Below, piece after piece: positions 49,852 through 58,576 of a stretch of 64,000 nt of DNA (its first letter is position 1; each line of letters begins with the position of its first letter). The DNA is from Paenibacillus glycanilyticus NBRC 16618 (GTDB taxonomy: Bacteria > Bacillota > Bacilli > Paenibacillales > Paenibacillaceae). Location: positions 62,001-126,000 of the forward strand of contig NZ_BILY01000006.1 in assembly GCF_004000805.1 (NCBI RefSeq), written 5' to 3'. The notes beneath the pieces were generated by a model. It saw only the letters and a program-made list of their open reading frames with translations, was not told where the DNA came from and did not search any database. The translations under genes were made by a program, and so were the position numbers.

Positions 49852-50238
49852 TTGATTCATGACAATGTCATTTTATCGTATACGGTCGATCTGCAGAATG
49901 AACAAATAGTGATTCATACAAGAGACCAGTCATCCTTAAAGGAAGTTGATATTGTATTAAAAGAAGTAAGTTGCCATCATTTTGAGCATCAGTTGAAAGG
50001 CAGTATTGTTCTTGCCATGACCGTATCTAACATTTCCAGTTTTATTGCAGGGAACATTGAAATCCTGCAGAACGGCAAGAATCACGGTTGGCCAACTGCT
50101 TACGAAACATTAGACGAGCTGGAGCAAAAGCTGACTGAGAGCGGATATAAATATTTTAATCTTTACTCCTCTTACGGAATGAATGGTTGGATTGTGGCCA
50201 AGGATTTGGACGTCGTTAAGAAGGGCGAGGAGGAATAG
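49852..50238 (+). CDS. Hypothetical protein (128 aa)
   Basis: A 128-residue soluble protein that I do not recognise. It starts with TTG, preceded by AAGGAGGAG at the right distance. The sequence alternates short beta-like segments (NVILSYTVDLQNEQIVIHT) with one amphipathic helix (ETLDELEQKLTESGYKYFN). The next gene starts 5 nt after its stop, so the two are an operon. Confidence 0.8.
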   Translation: MIHDNVILSYTVDLQNEQIVIHTRDQSSLKEVDIVLKEVSCHHFEHQLKGSIVLAMTVSNISSFIAGNIEILQNGKNHGWPTAYETLDELEQKLTESGYKYFNLYSSYGMNGWIVAKDLDVVKKGEEE

Positions 50239-50243
50239 AAAGC

Positions 50244-50693
50244 ATGAAGTTTCGCGCTACGATCGAGCTAAGCAAAAAGACAGCCACGGGCATTGAAGTT
50301 CCCGCGGAGGTTATAGAGAGTCTTGGTTCAAGCAAGCGTCCGGCTGTTTGCGTTACGCTCGGTGAGTATACCTACCGTACAACGGTGGGATCCATGGGCG
50401 GAAAATATATGATGCCGGTTAGCGCAGAAGTGAGAGCAGCAGCCGGGGTTGCGGCAGGCGAAGAGGTTGAAGTGAACATAGAGTTGGATAACGAGCCCAG
50501 AGAGCTTGTTGTTCCGGAGGATTTCTACGGGGCACTCGAACAGCAGCTAGAAGCGAAGCGGTTTTTTGAGGGATTGTCTTACAGCAATAGGCGGCGTTTC
50601 ATTCTTAACATTGAGGAAGCAAAGACCGCTGAAACGAGGCAGCGACGCATGGACAAAGCCATTAGCTTGTTGAGCGAAGGGCGAATTCAATAA
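50244..50693 (+). CDS. DUF1905 / YdeI-OmpD-associated protein
   Basis: A 149-residue protein. The first ~95 residues form a DUF1905 beta-barrel (KFRATIELSKKTATGIEVP, then GKYMMPVSAEVRAAAGVAAG). The last ~50 residues match the YdeI/OmpD-associated helical segment (FFEGLSYSNRRRFILNIEEAKT, RQRRMDKAISLL). GAGGAGG overlaps the end of the previous gene. Molecular function is unknown. Confidence 0.9.
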   Translation: MKFRATIELSKKTATGIEVPAEVIESLGSSKRPAVCVTLGEYTYRTTVGSMGGKYMMPVSAEVRAAAGVAAGEEVEVNIELDNEPRELVVPEDFYGALEQQLEAKRFFEGLSYSNRRRFILNIEEAKTAETRQRRMDKAISLLSEGRIQ

Positions 50694-50708
50694 AAAGTTA
50701 ATAACGTG

Positions 50709-50747
50709 AAAGCCCCGTTATCATCTACAATGATAGCGGGGCTTTTT
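50709..50747. terminator. Terminator between converging genes
   Basis: The long stem AAAGCCCCGTTATCA / TGATAGCGGGGCTTT with a minor bulge, followed by T5. Confidence 0.9.
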
Positions 50748-50752
50748 GTTCA

Positions 50753-51547
50753 TTAAGCGTTGGTATCCGAAGTTGTCGCGCTGTCCGTACTTGCTTGATC
50801 CTTCGGTTTTGCTGCACCTCCGCGGTGACCGCCATCGCCTTTAGGCTGGAACTCGCCGTTTACTATGCTTTGAGCCTGCGCGGCAGTACCTTCTTTCTTC
50901 GTTGCGGCTTCATCGGCCGTCAGCTTGCCGTCGGTGACGGCTTGATCGATTTGTGCATGAATCGCAGTTTCGAGCGCGTTAACTATGGAATCCGTGCTAA
51001 CTCCTTTCGCTTTAGCGATATCTGCGATTGTTTTGCCTGCCTGCAGCTCTGTTTTCAGTTCATCCTCCGTCATATTTAATGCCGTAGCAACGGTATCCAG
51101 GTTCTGTCCCAAACCGCGTCCTCCTCTGCGTCCTTCTCGTCCTTGGGCAATTTGATCGGAGTTAATCAGGTTGTCCAGATTTGCGGTGAACTGGGATTTT
51201 TCGTCCGACTGGCGTTGTTCAAAGGCGGTTGTCAGCGCTGCTTTCAAATCATCATTGGAAACGCCCTGCTCTTTGGCGATATCCGCAAGCGTGCTGCCTG
51301 CAGCAAGCTTCTCATTAAGCGTGTCACGATCAAGCTTAAGCAGAGTAAGTACGGAGTCGGAGACGAAGTTGCCTCCGATACCGCCGCGGCCATGTTTGCC
51401 GTCTATTTGCTTAGTGGTATCCGTCTGAACTTGCGCGGTATTTGAAGGACTTGTGGTCGAAGTTGTGCTTGATGCTGCAAATGCGCTTAGCGGAACCATA
51501 ACCGCCAAAGTAGCTGTAATCCCGATTGTCTTTAAGTATTTGTTCAT
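50753..51547 (-). CDS. Secreted protein with repeated helical motif
   Basis: A 264-residue exported protein. The signal peptide is KYLKTIGITATLAVMVPLSA, then FA/ASS. A Ser/Thr-rich linker precedes two related helical repeats. Each has LxxxLNMTEDEL-like and AGSTLADIAKEQGVSNDDL-like halves (second copy AGKTIADIAKAKGVSTDSI), resembling LysM-free spore-type or DUF2680-type repeats. A Gly/Lys-rich tail ends it. The ATG at 51547 lies 8 nt after AAGGAGG. The role is unknown. Confidence 0.85.
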   Translation of the reverse strand: MNKYLKTIGITATLAVMVPLSAFAASSTTSTTSPSNTAQVQTDTTKQIDGKHGRGGIGGNFVSDSVLTLLKLDRDTLNEKLAAGSTLADIAKEQGVSNDDLKAALTTAFEQRQSDEKSQFTANLDNLINSDQIAQGREGRRGGRGLGQNLDTVATALNMTEDELKTELQAGKTIADIAKAKGVSTDSIVNALETAIHAQIDQAVTDGKLTADEAATKKEGTAAQAQSIVNGEFQPKGDGGHRGGAAKPKDQASTDSATTSDTNA

Positions 51548-51744
51548 TTCCATTGCCTCCTTAGGGCTTGTAGGTTGTCTTACAGGACCCATTATGGTCA
51601 CGGTACCTTAAATGGAACTGAAATGAATTTAAAAATTATTTTCAACAGGTAAAATGATGAATCCCTTGCTCCATTGTTTGGGTAATAGAAAATAGATATA
51701 ATAATTGGATTAAACTCTTAATTTAACCTACATTAGGAGGCGCT

Positions 51745-52407
51745 ATGAAAAAAACTAAAATCAAGATTCTAGCCGGATTGGCAGGAATCAGTCTGTTGCT
51801 TAACCCTATAGCTACTTACGCTGAAGATACGGGAATTCCATTAACGGTATTGGATGGCAAGTTGGTGAGCGGGAGAGTGTTTATGCCGCTTAGGGCAGCC
51901 GGAGACGCCATTGGCGCGAAGATTGGCTGGAATCAGAAGACGCAAACCGCAACGGTGGAGAAGGACGGAACAGTATTCGTAGCATAGGTCGGCCCGTTTG
52001 TAAAGCTGTTTAATAATCGGGTTTACGTTCAGTTCAGGGAATTTAACGAGACTTTCTTTGAGCAGGATACCATCCTATGGGAGAACAATTATTTGCAGGC
52101 TTCTTCGGCGCATTTCCTTGTTCAGACCGCCCCTTTGAAGAATGCCGACGCTTTGAAAATAGCAGCCGGTGCAGTCGCAGGGAAGAAGGAAAGAAAGCAG
52201 TTCCTGAAGGAGACGGACGGGTTTTTCGTGAACGAGTATGTAACCTGGAACGGGCTAAATCAATATACAGCCCGCTATAATTCGGAATGGAATGATACTC
52301 GCGACTACTACGCTTCAACAGTAGAAGTGGTGATGACAAAGTCGGGCGACCGATGGACCGCTGGCTCTTTCCGGTATTATAAAGAGCAAATATTGCCTCC
52401 CCATTAA
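51745..52407 (+). pseudogene. Copper amine oxidase-like domain protein interrupted by an in-frame TAG
   Basis: The frame from the ATG at 51745 (AGGAGG upstream, signal peptide to ~residue 26) encodes a copper amine oxidase N-terminal-like motif (GRVFMPLRAAGDAIGAKIGW). It stops at TAG 51985-51987 after 80 residues. The same frame then stays open for 139 more codons to 52407, continuing NNRVYVQFREF, the expected second half of such a domain, and a further domain. A single base substitution explains the break. The downstream part has no good start of its own. Confidence 0.8.
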
Positions 52408-52457
52408 AAAAGGCCGCCCCATGAGTCATTGAAATGACGATGGGGCGGCCTTTTTTT
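52408..52457 (+). terminator. Terminator after the interrupted gene
   Basis: A GC-rich stem (AAAGGCCGCCCCA with TGGGGCGGCCTTT) encloses a second small stem GTCAT/ATGAC and is followed by T7. Confidence 0.92.
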
Positions 52458-52479
52458 GTGTTTGCCGACGGCTGTTTCG

Positions 52480-52663
52480 CTAACGAAACGCAGTATTCTT
52501 ATTTCGCGATAATTCGCTGATTCTAAAGGCTAACGAAACCTGGTAACGTTATTTAGCGATATCAGGCTAAAACTAGCTTCAAAGCAGCAAATAGCGATAT
52601 AAGGATTCGTTACATTTTTAATCGCATCGAATTCGGGCAATTAGCGTGATGTAGTTTCGTTAG
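52480..52663. repeat. 184-bp four-unit inverted element, TAACGAAAC type, copy B
   Basis: Units: 52480-52507 and 52530-52557 forward, 52587-52613 and 52637-52663 reverse. Spacing is again exactly 50 bp between forward starts and 50 bp between reverse ends. It ends 4 bp before the stop codon of the LtrA gene. Confidence 0.86.
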
Positions 52664-52667
52664 GGTT

Positions 52668-53882
52668 TTAACGCGTCCCGTTCTTATGCTGTACAGGAAG
52701 CGGCGCCTGGCAAAGCCGGTTGGTAAAGATGGAGCCCCATACAGCGACGCCAACAAGCGTAAGCGTTGCAAGGACGGATAAGAACAACGGTGGGATGAAG
52801 CTGTAGAGCAGGAACAAAGCAACGAGTACGATGATTCCAACCGTATACGATGCCGATACAACACCGGCTGCGATCCGCATGAACAGCATATTGCCAAGCA
52901 AATAGAGAGCGGGACCCGCCATAATAACAAGCGCTGTCTTAAGCTCGATATGTCCCGTCGGATGCGCGAGCACCAATTCGTCCGCTACGGCCGACAGGAT
53001 GATGCCCGCAACCAGAAGCAGATGGGTATACGTATAAGCCGAACGGGCAACTCTGCCCGGGTCCTCGGAATGCGAAATAAAATGATGGCCGGTCTTAGAC
53101 GTCATGTTGAAATAGATCCACCACATAGTAACCGTACTGACAAAAGCGGCGGCAAAAGACCCCAACGTGAGCATATCCCATTCGAGCTCGGCGAAGGTTG
53201 CCCCCGTAACCAGAATGGATTCGCCAAGCGCGATAATAATAAACAATCCGCATCGCTCGGCCATATGGGAGCCTTCCACATCCCAGACGGTGGTAGGGGT
53301 TTTTCCAAGCTTCGGCGTCCAGAAGCCCATCGAAGGAGAAAGATATTCAATGAATAACGCGATGCACCACAAAGCAAGTCGGTTCTCTTCATGCGCAATT
53401 CCTCCGGCAACCCAGAAAATTCCCGAAAAAGCCAGCCAACTGAATATCCGGATAAAATTAATCCGAAGCTCGGTTGAGCCATGCCGGAGAACCCAGACGG
53501 TATAAGCGGTTCTTCCCACCTGGAACAAGGTATAGGCACATGCAAAATAAATTCCCGTTTTCTCAAAAGCTTCCGGCAGCGATGACGACATAATAAGTCC
53601 CACCAGCATAAGCGCAATAAGCATAAACCGGACGCGTTTCGTTTCTGGATTAAGCCAGTTCAAGACCCAAGCTGTAAAAATCCAGACCCACCAGATCGCC
53701 ATCGTCAGAATACCGAGATGAATGGCTCCTTCCAGAGTGAAATTTTTCAGAAAGGAATGGGATAACTGGGTAACGGCGAAGACAAAAATCAAGTCAAAAA
53801 ACAATTCGATAAAAGATACTTTCCCGGAATCAATACTGCCCCTGCTTCGGAACAGCATCGAATCTGCTGCCAACCTCTTCAT
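52668..53882 (-). CDS. ltrA: Low temperature requirement protein A family
   Basis: A 404-residue membrane protein of the LtrA family with about ten to twelve hydrophobic segments. The family start is visible (KVSFIELFFDLIFVFAVTQL), and the central signature EGSHMAERCGLFIIIALGES is present. GGAGAG lies before the ATG at 53882; the frame extends upstream to 54035 without support and overlaps the divergent ohr gene. The biochemical role is not established. Confidence 0.9.
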   Translation of the reverse strand: MKRLAADSMLFRSRGSIDSGKVSFIELFFDLIFVFAVTQLSHSFLKNFTLEGAIHLGILTMAIWWVWIFTAWVLNWLNPETKRVRFMLIALMLVGLIMSSSLPEAFEKTGIYFACAYTLFQVGRTAYTVWVLRHGSTELRINFIRIFSWLAFSGIFWVAGGIAHEENRLALWCIALFIEYLSPSMGFWTPKLGKTPTTVWDVEGSHMAERCGLFIIIALGESILVTGATFAELEWDMLTLGSFAAAFVSTVTMWWIYFNMTSKTGHHFISHSEDPGRVARSAYTYTHLLLVAGIILSAVADELVLAHPTGHIELKTALVIMAGPALYLLGNMLFMRIAAGVVSASYTVGIIVLVALFLLYSFIPPLFLSVLATLTLVGVAVWGSIFTNRLCQAPLPVQHKNGTR

Positions 53883-54025
53883 TCGTTCTCTCCTTTGTCC
53901 TGTATTTCCATAGTTTTCGTAGATTGTATCACGGTAGGCTTGAAAAGTCTTGATACAACGATGAAGAAATTGGGTAAATTTGTTCTGAATAGGCAATACT
54001 ACCGCATGGATAGGAGGGAATACGA

Positions 54026-54445
54026 ATGATATCAAAAGAGCTGTACAAAACTAGCGTAAAAGCGGTTGGAGGCCGTAACGGCCGTCTCGAATCGGATGAT
54101 GGTCTGCTGGCCGTCAACGTGCTTCATCCGAAGGAGCTCGGAGGACCGGGAGGAGCAACCAATCCGGAGCAGCTGTTTGCGGGCGGTTATGCCGCATGCT
54201 TCGAGAGTGCGCTGAATCTGGTGTGCCGGGAAAGAAAAATCAAGCCGGACAGCACATCCGTAACGGCGCATGTGACGTTGGGCAAGGATGCGGAGGATAA
54301 TTTCGAGCTTGCTGTTACGCTTGATATTACCTTGGCTGGCGTGGAACGCGCCCAGGCTCAGGAGCTTGCCGAAGCGGCGCATCAAGTGTGTCCGTATTCG
54401 AGAGCAACCCGCGGCAATATTAATGTTCAACTCAACGTGATTTGA
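54026..54445 (+). CDS. ohr: Organic hydroperoxide resistance protein (Ohr/OsmC)
   Basis: A 139-residue thiol peroxidase. The redox cysteines are Cys58 (YAACFESAL) and Cys122 (HQVCPYSRATRGN), with the conserved NPEQLFAGGYA. It reduces organic hydroperoxides in the cytoplasm. ATAGGAGGG precedes the ATG. It is monocistronic and divergent from ltrA; no OhrR gene is next to it. Confidence 0.96.
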   Translation: MISKELYKTSVKAVGGRNGRLESDDGLLAVNVLHPKELGGPGGATNPEQLFAGGYAACFESALNLVCRERKIKPDSTSVTAHVTLGKDAEDNFELAVTLDITLAGVERAQAQELAEAAHQVCPYSRATRGNINVQLNVI

Positions 54446-54460
54446 CCTTGCTTTGATGAC

Positions 54461-54498
54461 GAAGGGCCCATCCGATCATAATATCGGACGGGCCTTTT
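54461..54498 (+). terminator. Terminator of ohr
   Basis: A stem of ~14 bp (AAGGGCCCATCCGAT with ATCGGACGGGCCTTTT, one mismatch or G-T pair) and T4. Confidence 0.85.
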
Positions 54499-54677
54499 CG
54501 AAAAGGAATTTTCGTAAACGGCATGAATGATTAACCATCATAGATCTTTATGGAAGCAGGGACATAGGTTGTCCCTGTTTTTTTAGTGAATAGACTTCAT
54601 TCTGTAACAAGGGCTTCAAGGAATTAGCGATACGGCATGGAATAGGAGAAAGATAACGATGCTGCGAGGTGTTCTCT

Positions 54678-55415
54678 GTGCAAGATTGGCTGCGGTTCCT
54701 GCCTGTCATTGAATTACTCCTGATTGGCTTTGTGGTGTACTCCATTGTTAGAGCGGCCATCCGTTACAGGAAATCCGCTCAGGGTCATGACAGTCTTGAG
54801 TCGATTAGAGCGGTGCTTGAATCAAAGCTGGGAAAAGGCTTGCTTCTGGAAATCGTCATGGCTGAAATCAACGTCTTGTACTTTTCTGTCGTGGTTTGGT
54901 TCCGGAAGCCTGAGGAACGGCAGGGGGTCTTTTCCTATCATAAAACCTCCCAAATCAAAACCTTTATTATCGTATTCTCCATCCTTATCCTCGCAGAGGG
55001 GTTGTTTGTTCATTTCCTTCTTGCGCAGTGGAATAAAGCCGCGGCATGGATTTTTACCATCTTAAATTTGTACGCGCTGCTCTATATGACAGGTCTCTAT
55101 AATTCGGTTAGATTCAAGCCTCACAGACTAAAGGAAGGATCCCTTAAAATCCGCCTTGGCTTTCAATATGATGCGGCAACAGAGCTTTCGAACATTATGA
55201 CAGTGAAGAAAGCGACGGATAGGGGATTGGGCATTCCGAAGGATACCTGCTACGCGTTGTTAAAGATTGATTCGCCTCAGGTCGAGCTTACTCTGAAAGA
55301 GCCGGTGCTAATGAAAGCCTCCTATGGCAGAAGCAAATATGTCACAACAATTATATTCAGGGCCGATGAGCCCGGACGCATGATGGAAGAGATTAAATCG
55401 AAGATGGATCGTTAG
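54678..55415 (+). CDS. Hypothetical membrane protein
   Basis: A 245-residue protein with hydrophobic segments near residues 8-26, 100-118 and 124-145, followed by a cytoplasmic beta-rich domain of ~85 residues. I do not recognise the family. The GTG at 54678 is favoured, 6 nt after GAGGTG; the GTG at 54669 is the alternative. It converges on the Asn-rich gene, with the two stops 4 nt apart. Confidence 0.8.
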   Translation: MQDWLRFLPVIELLLIGFVVYSIVRAAIRYRKSAQGHDSLESIRAVLESKLGKGLLLEIVMAEINVLYFSVVVWFRKPEERQGVFSYHKTSQIKTFIIVFSILILAEGLFVHFLLAQWNKAAAWIFTILNLYALLYMTGLYNSVRFKPHRLKEGSLKIRLGFQYDAATELSNIMTVKKATDRGLGIPKDTCYALLKIDSPQVELTLKEPVLMKASYGRSKYVTTIIFRADEPGRMMEEIKSKMDR

Positions 55416-55419
55416 GATA

Positions 55420-55806
55420 TCATTTAATCATCTTCCGAATCTGAATTAATTCATTGATATAAAAATCAACCTGCTGCTGGATGTTTTCGGTTTGTCTGAA
55501 TTGATCGACCTCGGCCCGCGTTTCGGCGAGGTTCTGCTCTTCCAGCTGCCGAAGGGCGATGCCTGCTGCTATTGTTTGCACGCCGTCCCCTATTGTAGAG
55601 ATAATGGTACCGATATACCCTAGCCGGGCGGCGATAAGATCCAAGGAGTCACCAATTTGATTGCCGTTACTGTTAGTTGTGCTATTGCTTTTGCTATTGC
55701 TATTACTTTTGCTATTACTTTTGCTTTTGCTACTGCCTTTGTTGCTTCCGCTTTGACCGTTGTTGCTATTGTTGTTGTTGTTTTTGTTGTTTTTGTTGTT
55801 CCCCAT
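55420..55806 (-). CDS. Asn/Ser/Lys low-complexity protein
   Basis: A 128-residue protein. Residues 1-50 consist almost only of Asn, Ser, Lys and Gly (NNKNNKNNNNN, then repeats of SKSNSNSKSN). The rest is a helical domain (LDLIAARLGYIGTIISTIGD, QLEEQNLAETRAEVDQF). The low-complexity DNA is built of 6-bp and 3-bp repeats, so length changes would stay in frame. GGGGTGAG precedes the ATG. The function is unknown. Confidence 0.75.
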   Translation of the reverse strand: MGNNKNNKNNNNNSNNGQSGSNKGSSKSKSNSKSNSNSKSNSTTNSNGNQIGDSLDLIAARLGYIGTIISTIGDGVQTIAAGIALRQLEEQNLAETRAEVDQFRQTENIQQQVDFYINELIQIRKMIK

Positions 55807-55903
55807 GAATAGTGCTCACCCCGCCCAAGCGTTCATCACTTTCCCCCGATATTAGCCTATGCAGAAGGGGAGGGCAGGGTATGGGCGGTATACGGACGAA
55901 AAG

Positions 55904-55935
55904 AAACGCGTTGAACCAAAGGTTCAACGCGTTTT
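55904..55935. terminator. Terminator of AHSA1 gene
   Basis: A perfect 14-bp stem (55904-55917 with 55921-55934) and T-rich flanks on both strands. Confidence 0.88.
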
Positions 55936-55947
55936 CCTCTATACGGC

Positions 55948-56463
55948 TTATTTCGCTGCTTGCAATGCTTCTTCCAGACGATCCCAAGTTTCCGAAATGC
56001 CTTGCAGCATCCCCATGTCCATAACCGTCTTCAGGGCGTCGCCCGAAGCATACACGGCACGGTTGATCAGCTTTGTTGTGCCATCTCCCAGATCAACAAA
56101 TTCCAAAACGATATCGGTAGCAGGCAATTCTTCATTAATATTGCCTTCCGCATCGGAGAAATAATCCGTGTAGCTGAAGCTGTTCGGCTCATCGATTTCT
56201 TTGTATACGCCTTTGCCCCACGATTCCATGCCGTAGAAATCGCCTTGGCTTTGATCCATGCACTTCATGCAATAATGCCAAATGCCGCCCGGACGGAAAT
56301 CGATTGTACATACAGGCACCTCCCAGCCGCGTGGTCCCCACCAGCGCTTCAGATGCTCCGGTTCCTTGAACATCTTGAACACCAGCTCGCGCGGTGCTGT
56401 GAATACGCGCTCAAGCACCAGTACATTGTCATTCTCTACTCTTGATACGATTGCATTTGTCAT
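55948..56463 (-). CDS. SRPBCC/AHSA1 domain protein
   Basis: A 171-residue START-like protein (VFTAPRELVFKMFKEPEHLKR, WWGPRGWE, then DFRPGGIWHYCMK). The ATG overlaps the stop of the ArsR gene (ATGA), so the two are translationally coupled. ArsR-AHSA1 pairs are common in Firmicutes; the ligand is unknown. Confidence 0.93.
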   Translation of the reverse strand: MTNAIVSRVENDNVLVLERVFTAPRELVFKMFKEPEHLKRWWGPRGWEVPVCTIDFRPGGIWHYCMKCMDQSQGDFYGMESWGKGVYKEIDEPNSFSYTDYFSDAEGNINEELPATDIVLEFVDLGDGTTKLINRAVYASGDALKTVMDMGMLQGISETWDRLEEALQAAK

Positions 56464-56840
56464 TTTAATTCCTCCTCAATATGGTTGTTGGGACTTGGTA
56501 ACTGTTCTTTGCTTTGCAGCTCCCGCAGGTAGTTCTCCAGGTTATCGTAACGCTCTTCCCAGATCCGGCGGAAGGAGTTCACCCATGAATCAAGCGAGTG
56601 GAAGGGCTCTGGCCGGAGCTTGTAAAACCTGCGGTTTGCCTCCGCCTTCACTTCTACAATGCCGTGTTCGCTAAGCACTTTCAGATGCTTCGAAGCTTGA
56701 GGCTGCCTGATCCTCAGCTTGTCGGCGATTTCTCCTACTGTCAGGGGACCGTCACGCAGCAGCTCGACAATAAGCTTCCGATTTGGTTCAGCTAATGCGC
56801 TTAACGTCGTCATATCCAAGCCCGGATTATGTCCTGACAT
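56460..56840 (-). CDS. ArsR family transcriptional regulator
   Basis: A 126-residue winged-helix regulator (SALAEPNRKLIVELLRDGP, LRIRQPQASKHLKVLSEHG, YKLRPEPF). No metal-binding cysteine pair is present, so it is not an arsenic sensor. GAGGTG lies before the ATG at 56840; a GTG at 56849 is possible. It forms an operon with the AHSA1 gene. Confidence 0.94.
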   Translation of the reverse strand: MSGHNPGLDMTTLSALAEPNRKLIVELLRDGPLTVGEIADKLRIRQPQASKHLKVLSEHGIVEVKAEANRRFYKLRPEPFHSLDSWVNSFRRIWEERYDNLENYLRELQSKEQLPSPNNHIEEELK

Positions 56841-56999
56841 GCCTTTCACCTCTTTATGCGTCAGTCTCTCCGGTTGTTGATTTAAATATACACCAAAGGG
56901 AATATTCCTGTAAAGGAATATTTAAAAGTTTTTTCGAAATAGGCTTTGCAACATAATCCCGGATGTCCCCGTCAACATCATTAAGAGGGAGGGAATGCT

Positions 57000-57419
57000 A
57001 TGAAAAAGCTGTTGTTTGCTGTCTTGTTGCTCGTAACGATGATCTTAGCTGCTTGCCAGGACAAAGAAGTAACCGAAGCTCCGGCAGAGCCTGACCTGAT
57101 TCTTCATCTCAGCAAATCGGAAGGAAAAGACTACTCGCTTTATAAGAAAATCGAAGATAAAGAAACGGTAACGATGGTGATGGATCTTTTATCTCATGTC
57201 GATTGGGAAAACGCGGAAGTATCCATGTCCCGGCAGCCGGATTACAAAATTCGAACCATTAATAGGGATTCAACCGTCAGTTACGAGCAAGCTACATACG
57301 CGATATGGATTTCCCCGCAGAAAGACCGCTTGGAAGCAGTAATTGAAGGGCAGTCCAAATACGGAAAAGTGACAAAGGAGAATACGAAAAAACTGCTGCC
57401 TATTCTGGAATCTCCCTGA
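57000..57419 (+). CDS. Small hypothetical lipoprotein
   Basis: A 139-residue lipoprotein. The signal ends in the lipobox MILAAC, followed by a short acidic linker and an alpha/beta domain (LILHLSKSEGKDYSLYK, YEQATYAIWI). GAGGGAGGG precedes the ATG. I do not recognise the family. Confidence 0.88.
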   Translation: MKKLLFAVLLLVTMILAACQDKEVTEAPAEPDLILHLSKSEGKDYSLYKKIEDKETVTMVMDLLSHVDWENAEVSMSRQPDYKIRTINRDSTVSYEQATYAIWISPQKDRLEAVIEGQSKYGKVTKENTKKLLPILESP

Positions 57420-57527
57420 TACCTAATGGACCGGCATACTTTTACGGTTTACCGTGCTACCCGGCACTTGATCCTGGCGTATAAGGGGTATACTAGGAAT
57501 AAAAGGGAAGGGAGCAGAGCGATTGGG

Positions 57528-58235
57528 ATGAGTTCAAGTTCAATTAAGGAGCAGAACAAGGTACTATTGAGGTCCTTTATATTCACGGTCCTGATTCTGT
57601 TCGTGTTCGGATGGATCGCGCAGCTTGTGAGCGGACAGAGGATTGCTGCTTTTGATAATAAAGTGACGGACGCCATTCGAAGCGTGCGTTCCGATGCCAT
57701 GACGGTCGTTATGAGAGTATTTACCGAGCTCGGGTCGGAATATCTGGTCATCCTTATTGTAATTGCCTTTTCAACGCTATTTGCGTTTATCGGCTACCGG
57801 AGAGAGCTTATCTTCTATTTAGGCGTGATCGTGAGCTCGGCATTGCTGAATCTGGTGCTCAAGACGATCTTTCATCGTGCACGACCGGACATTAACCGGA
57901 TTATTGAGGCGTCGGGCTTCAGCTTTCCAAGCGGGCATTCCATGTCGGCCTTTACGTTATACGGCATTACGATTTATTTCCTGTGGAAGCATTTGAAGCA
58001 TGGATGGATGCGGGCGGTTGTGATCTTGGTTGGAATCGTGATTATAGCCATGATCGGGATCAGCAGAATTTATCTTGGGGTACATTATCCAAGCGATGTG
58101 GTTGGCGGTTATTTGGTCAGCGCGGCGTGGCTGATGATGAGTATCGGGTTATACGAGCGATTTCTGGAGCAGCGATGGCTCTCCCGGAAGTTTCGGCTTG
58201 GCGGCGGCAAAAGCGAAGGACCCTCCTCGGTATAG
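57528..58235 (+). CDS. PAP2 family phosphatase
   Basis: A 235-residue membrane phosphatase with six hydrophobic segments. All three PAP2 motifs are present: KTIFHRARP, PSGHS and SRIYLGVHYPSD. It probably dephosphorylates phosphatidylglycerol phosphate, undecaprenyl diphosphate or a similar lipid. The ATG at 57528 gives the normal length; the frame extends to 57426. Downstream is the convergent 62-residue gene. Confidence 0.93.
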   Translation: MSSSSIKEQNKVLLRSFIFTVLILFVFGWIAQLVSGQRIAAFDNKVTDAIRSVRSDAMTVVMRVFTELGSEYLVILIVIAFSTLFAFIGYRRELIFYLGVIVSSALLNLVLKTIFHRARPDINRIIEASGFSFPSGHSMSAFTLYGITIYFLWKHLKHGWMRAVVILVGIVIIAMIGISRIYLGVHYPSDVVGGYLVSAAWLMMSIGLYERFLEQRWLSRKFRLGGGKSEGPSSV

Positions 58236-58264
58236 GATGGTCCTTTTTCATTTGCAGCAGGGAA

Positions 58265-58453
58265 TCATCTTTTCCTCCAGGTGAGCGGCTTCATCACATG
58301 CAGCAGCGGAGTAAGGAATCCTTTGCGGCGGTCTTTTTTTAAATCGCTGTCGTATTTGACGTAACGTCCGGAGCGAATGGCGTGGTCGAGCTCAGCCTGG
58401 CGCATTTTATGCAGTTGGTCGACGGTGTGATAATCGTTGTAATTGTACGGCAT
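58265..58453 (-). CDS. Small hypothetical protein (62 aa)
   Basis: A 62-residue basic protein (MPYNYNDYHTVDQLHKMRQA, then LKKDRRKGFLTPLLHVMK). AAAGGGGATG lies before the ATG at 58453. No family is recognised. It looks like a soluble small Bacillales protein. Confidence 0.72.
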   Translation of the reverse strand: MPYNYNDYHTVDQLHKMRQAELDHAIRSGRYVKYDSDLKKDRRKGFLTPLLHVMKPLTWRKR

Positions 58454-58576
58454 TTCAACATCCCCTTTAAACGGTTGAAGTATTTGCTTTCTTGTTTTCA
58501 TTATGCAGGTGAAACAAAGAGGTAAAAAGTGTAGAATATTTGCAATAGATTTCCCCTTTTAGCGAGGTGAGGAATA

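Noticed and set aside
53883-54035. N-terminal extension of LtrA to 54035
   Set aside because: It would overlap the divergent ohr gene and lacks a binding site. The ATG at 53882 has a good site and the family-typical N-terminus.
56460-56840. Arsenic-responsive ArsR
   Set aside because: No metal-binding cysteine motif and no arsenic genes. The gene is coupled to an AHSA1 protein.
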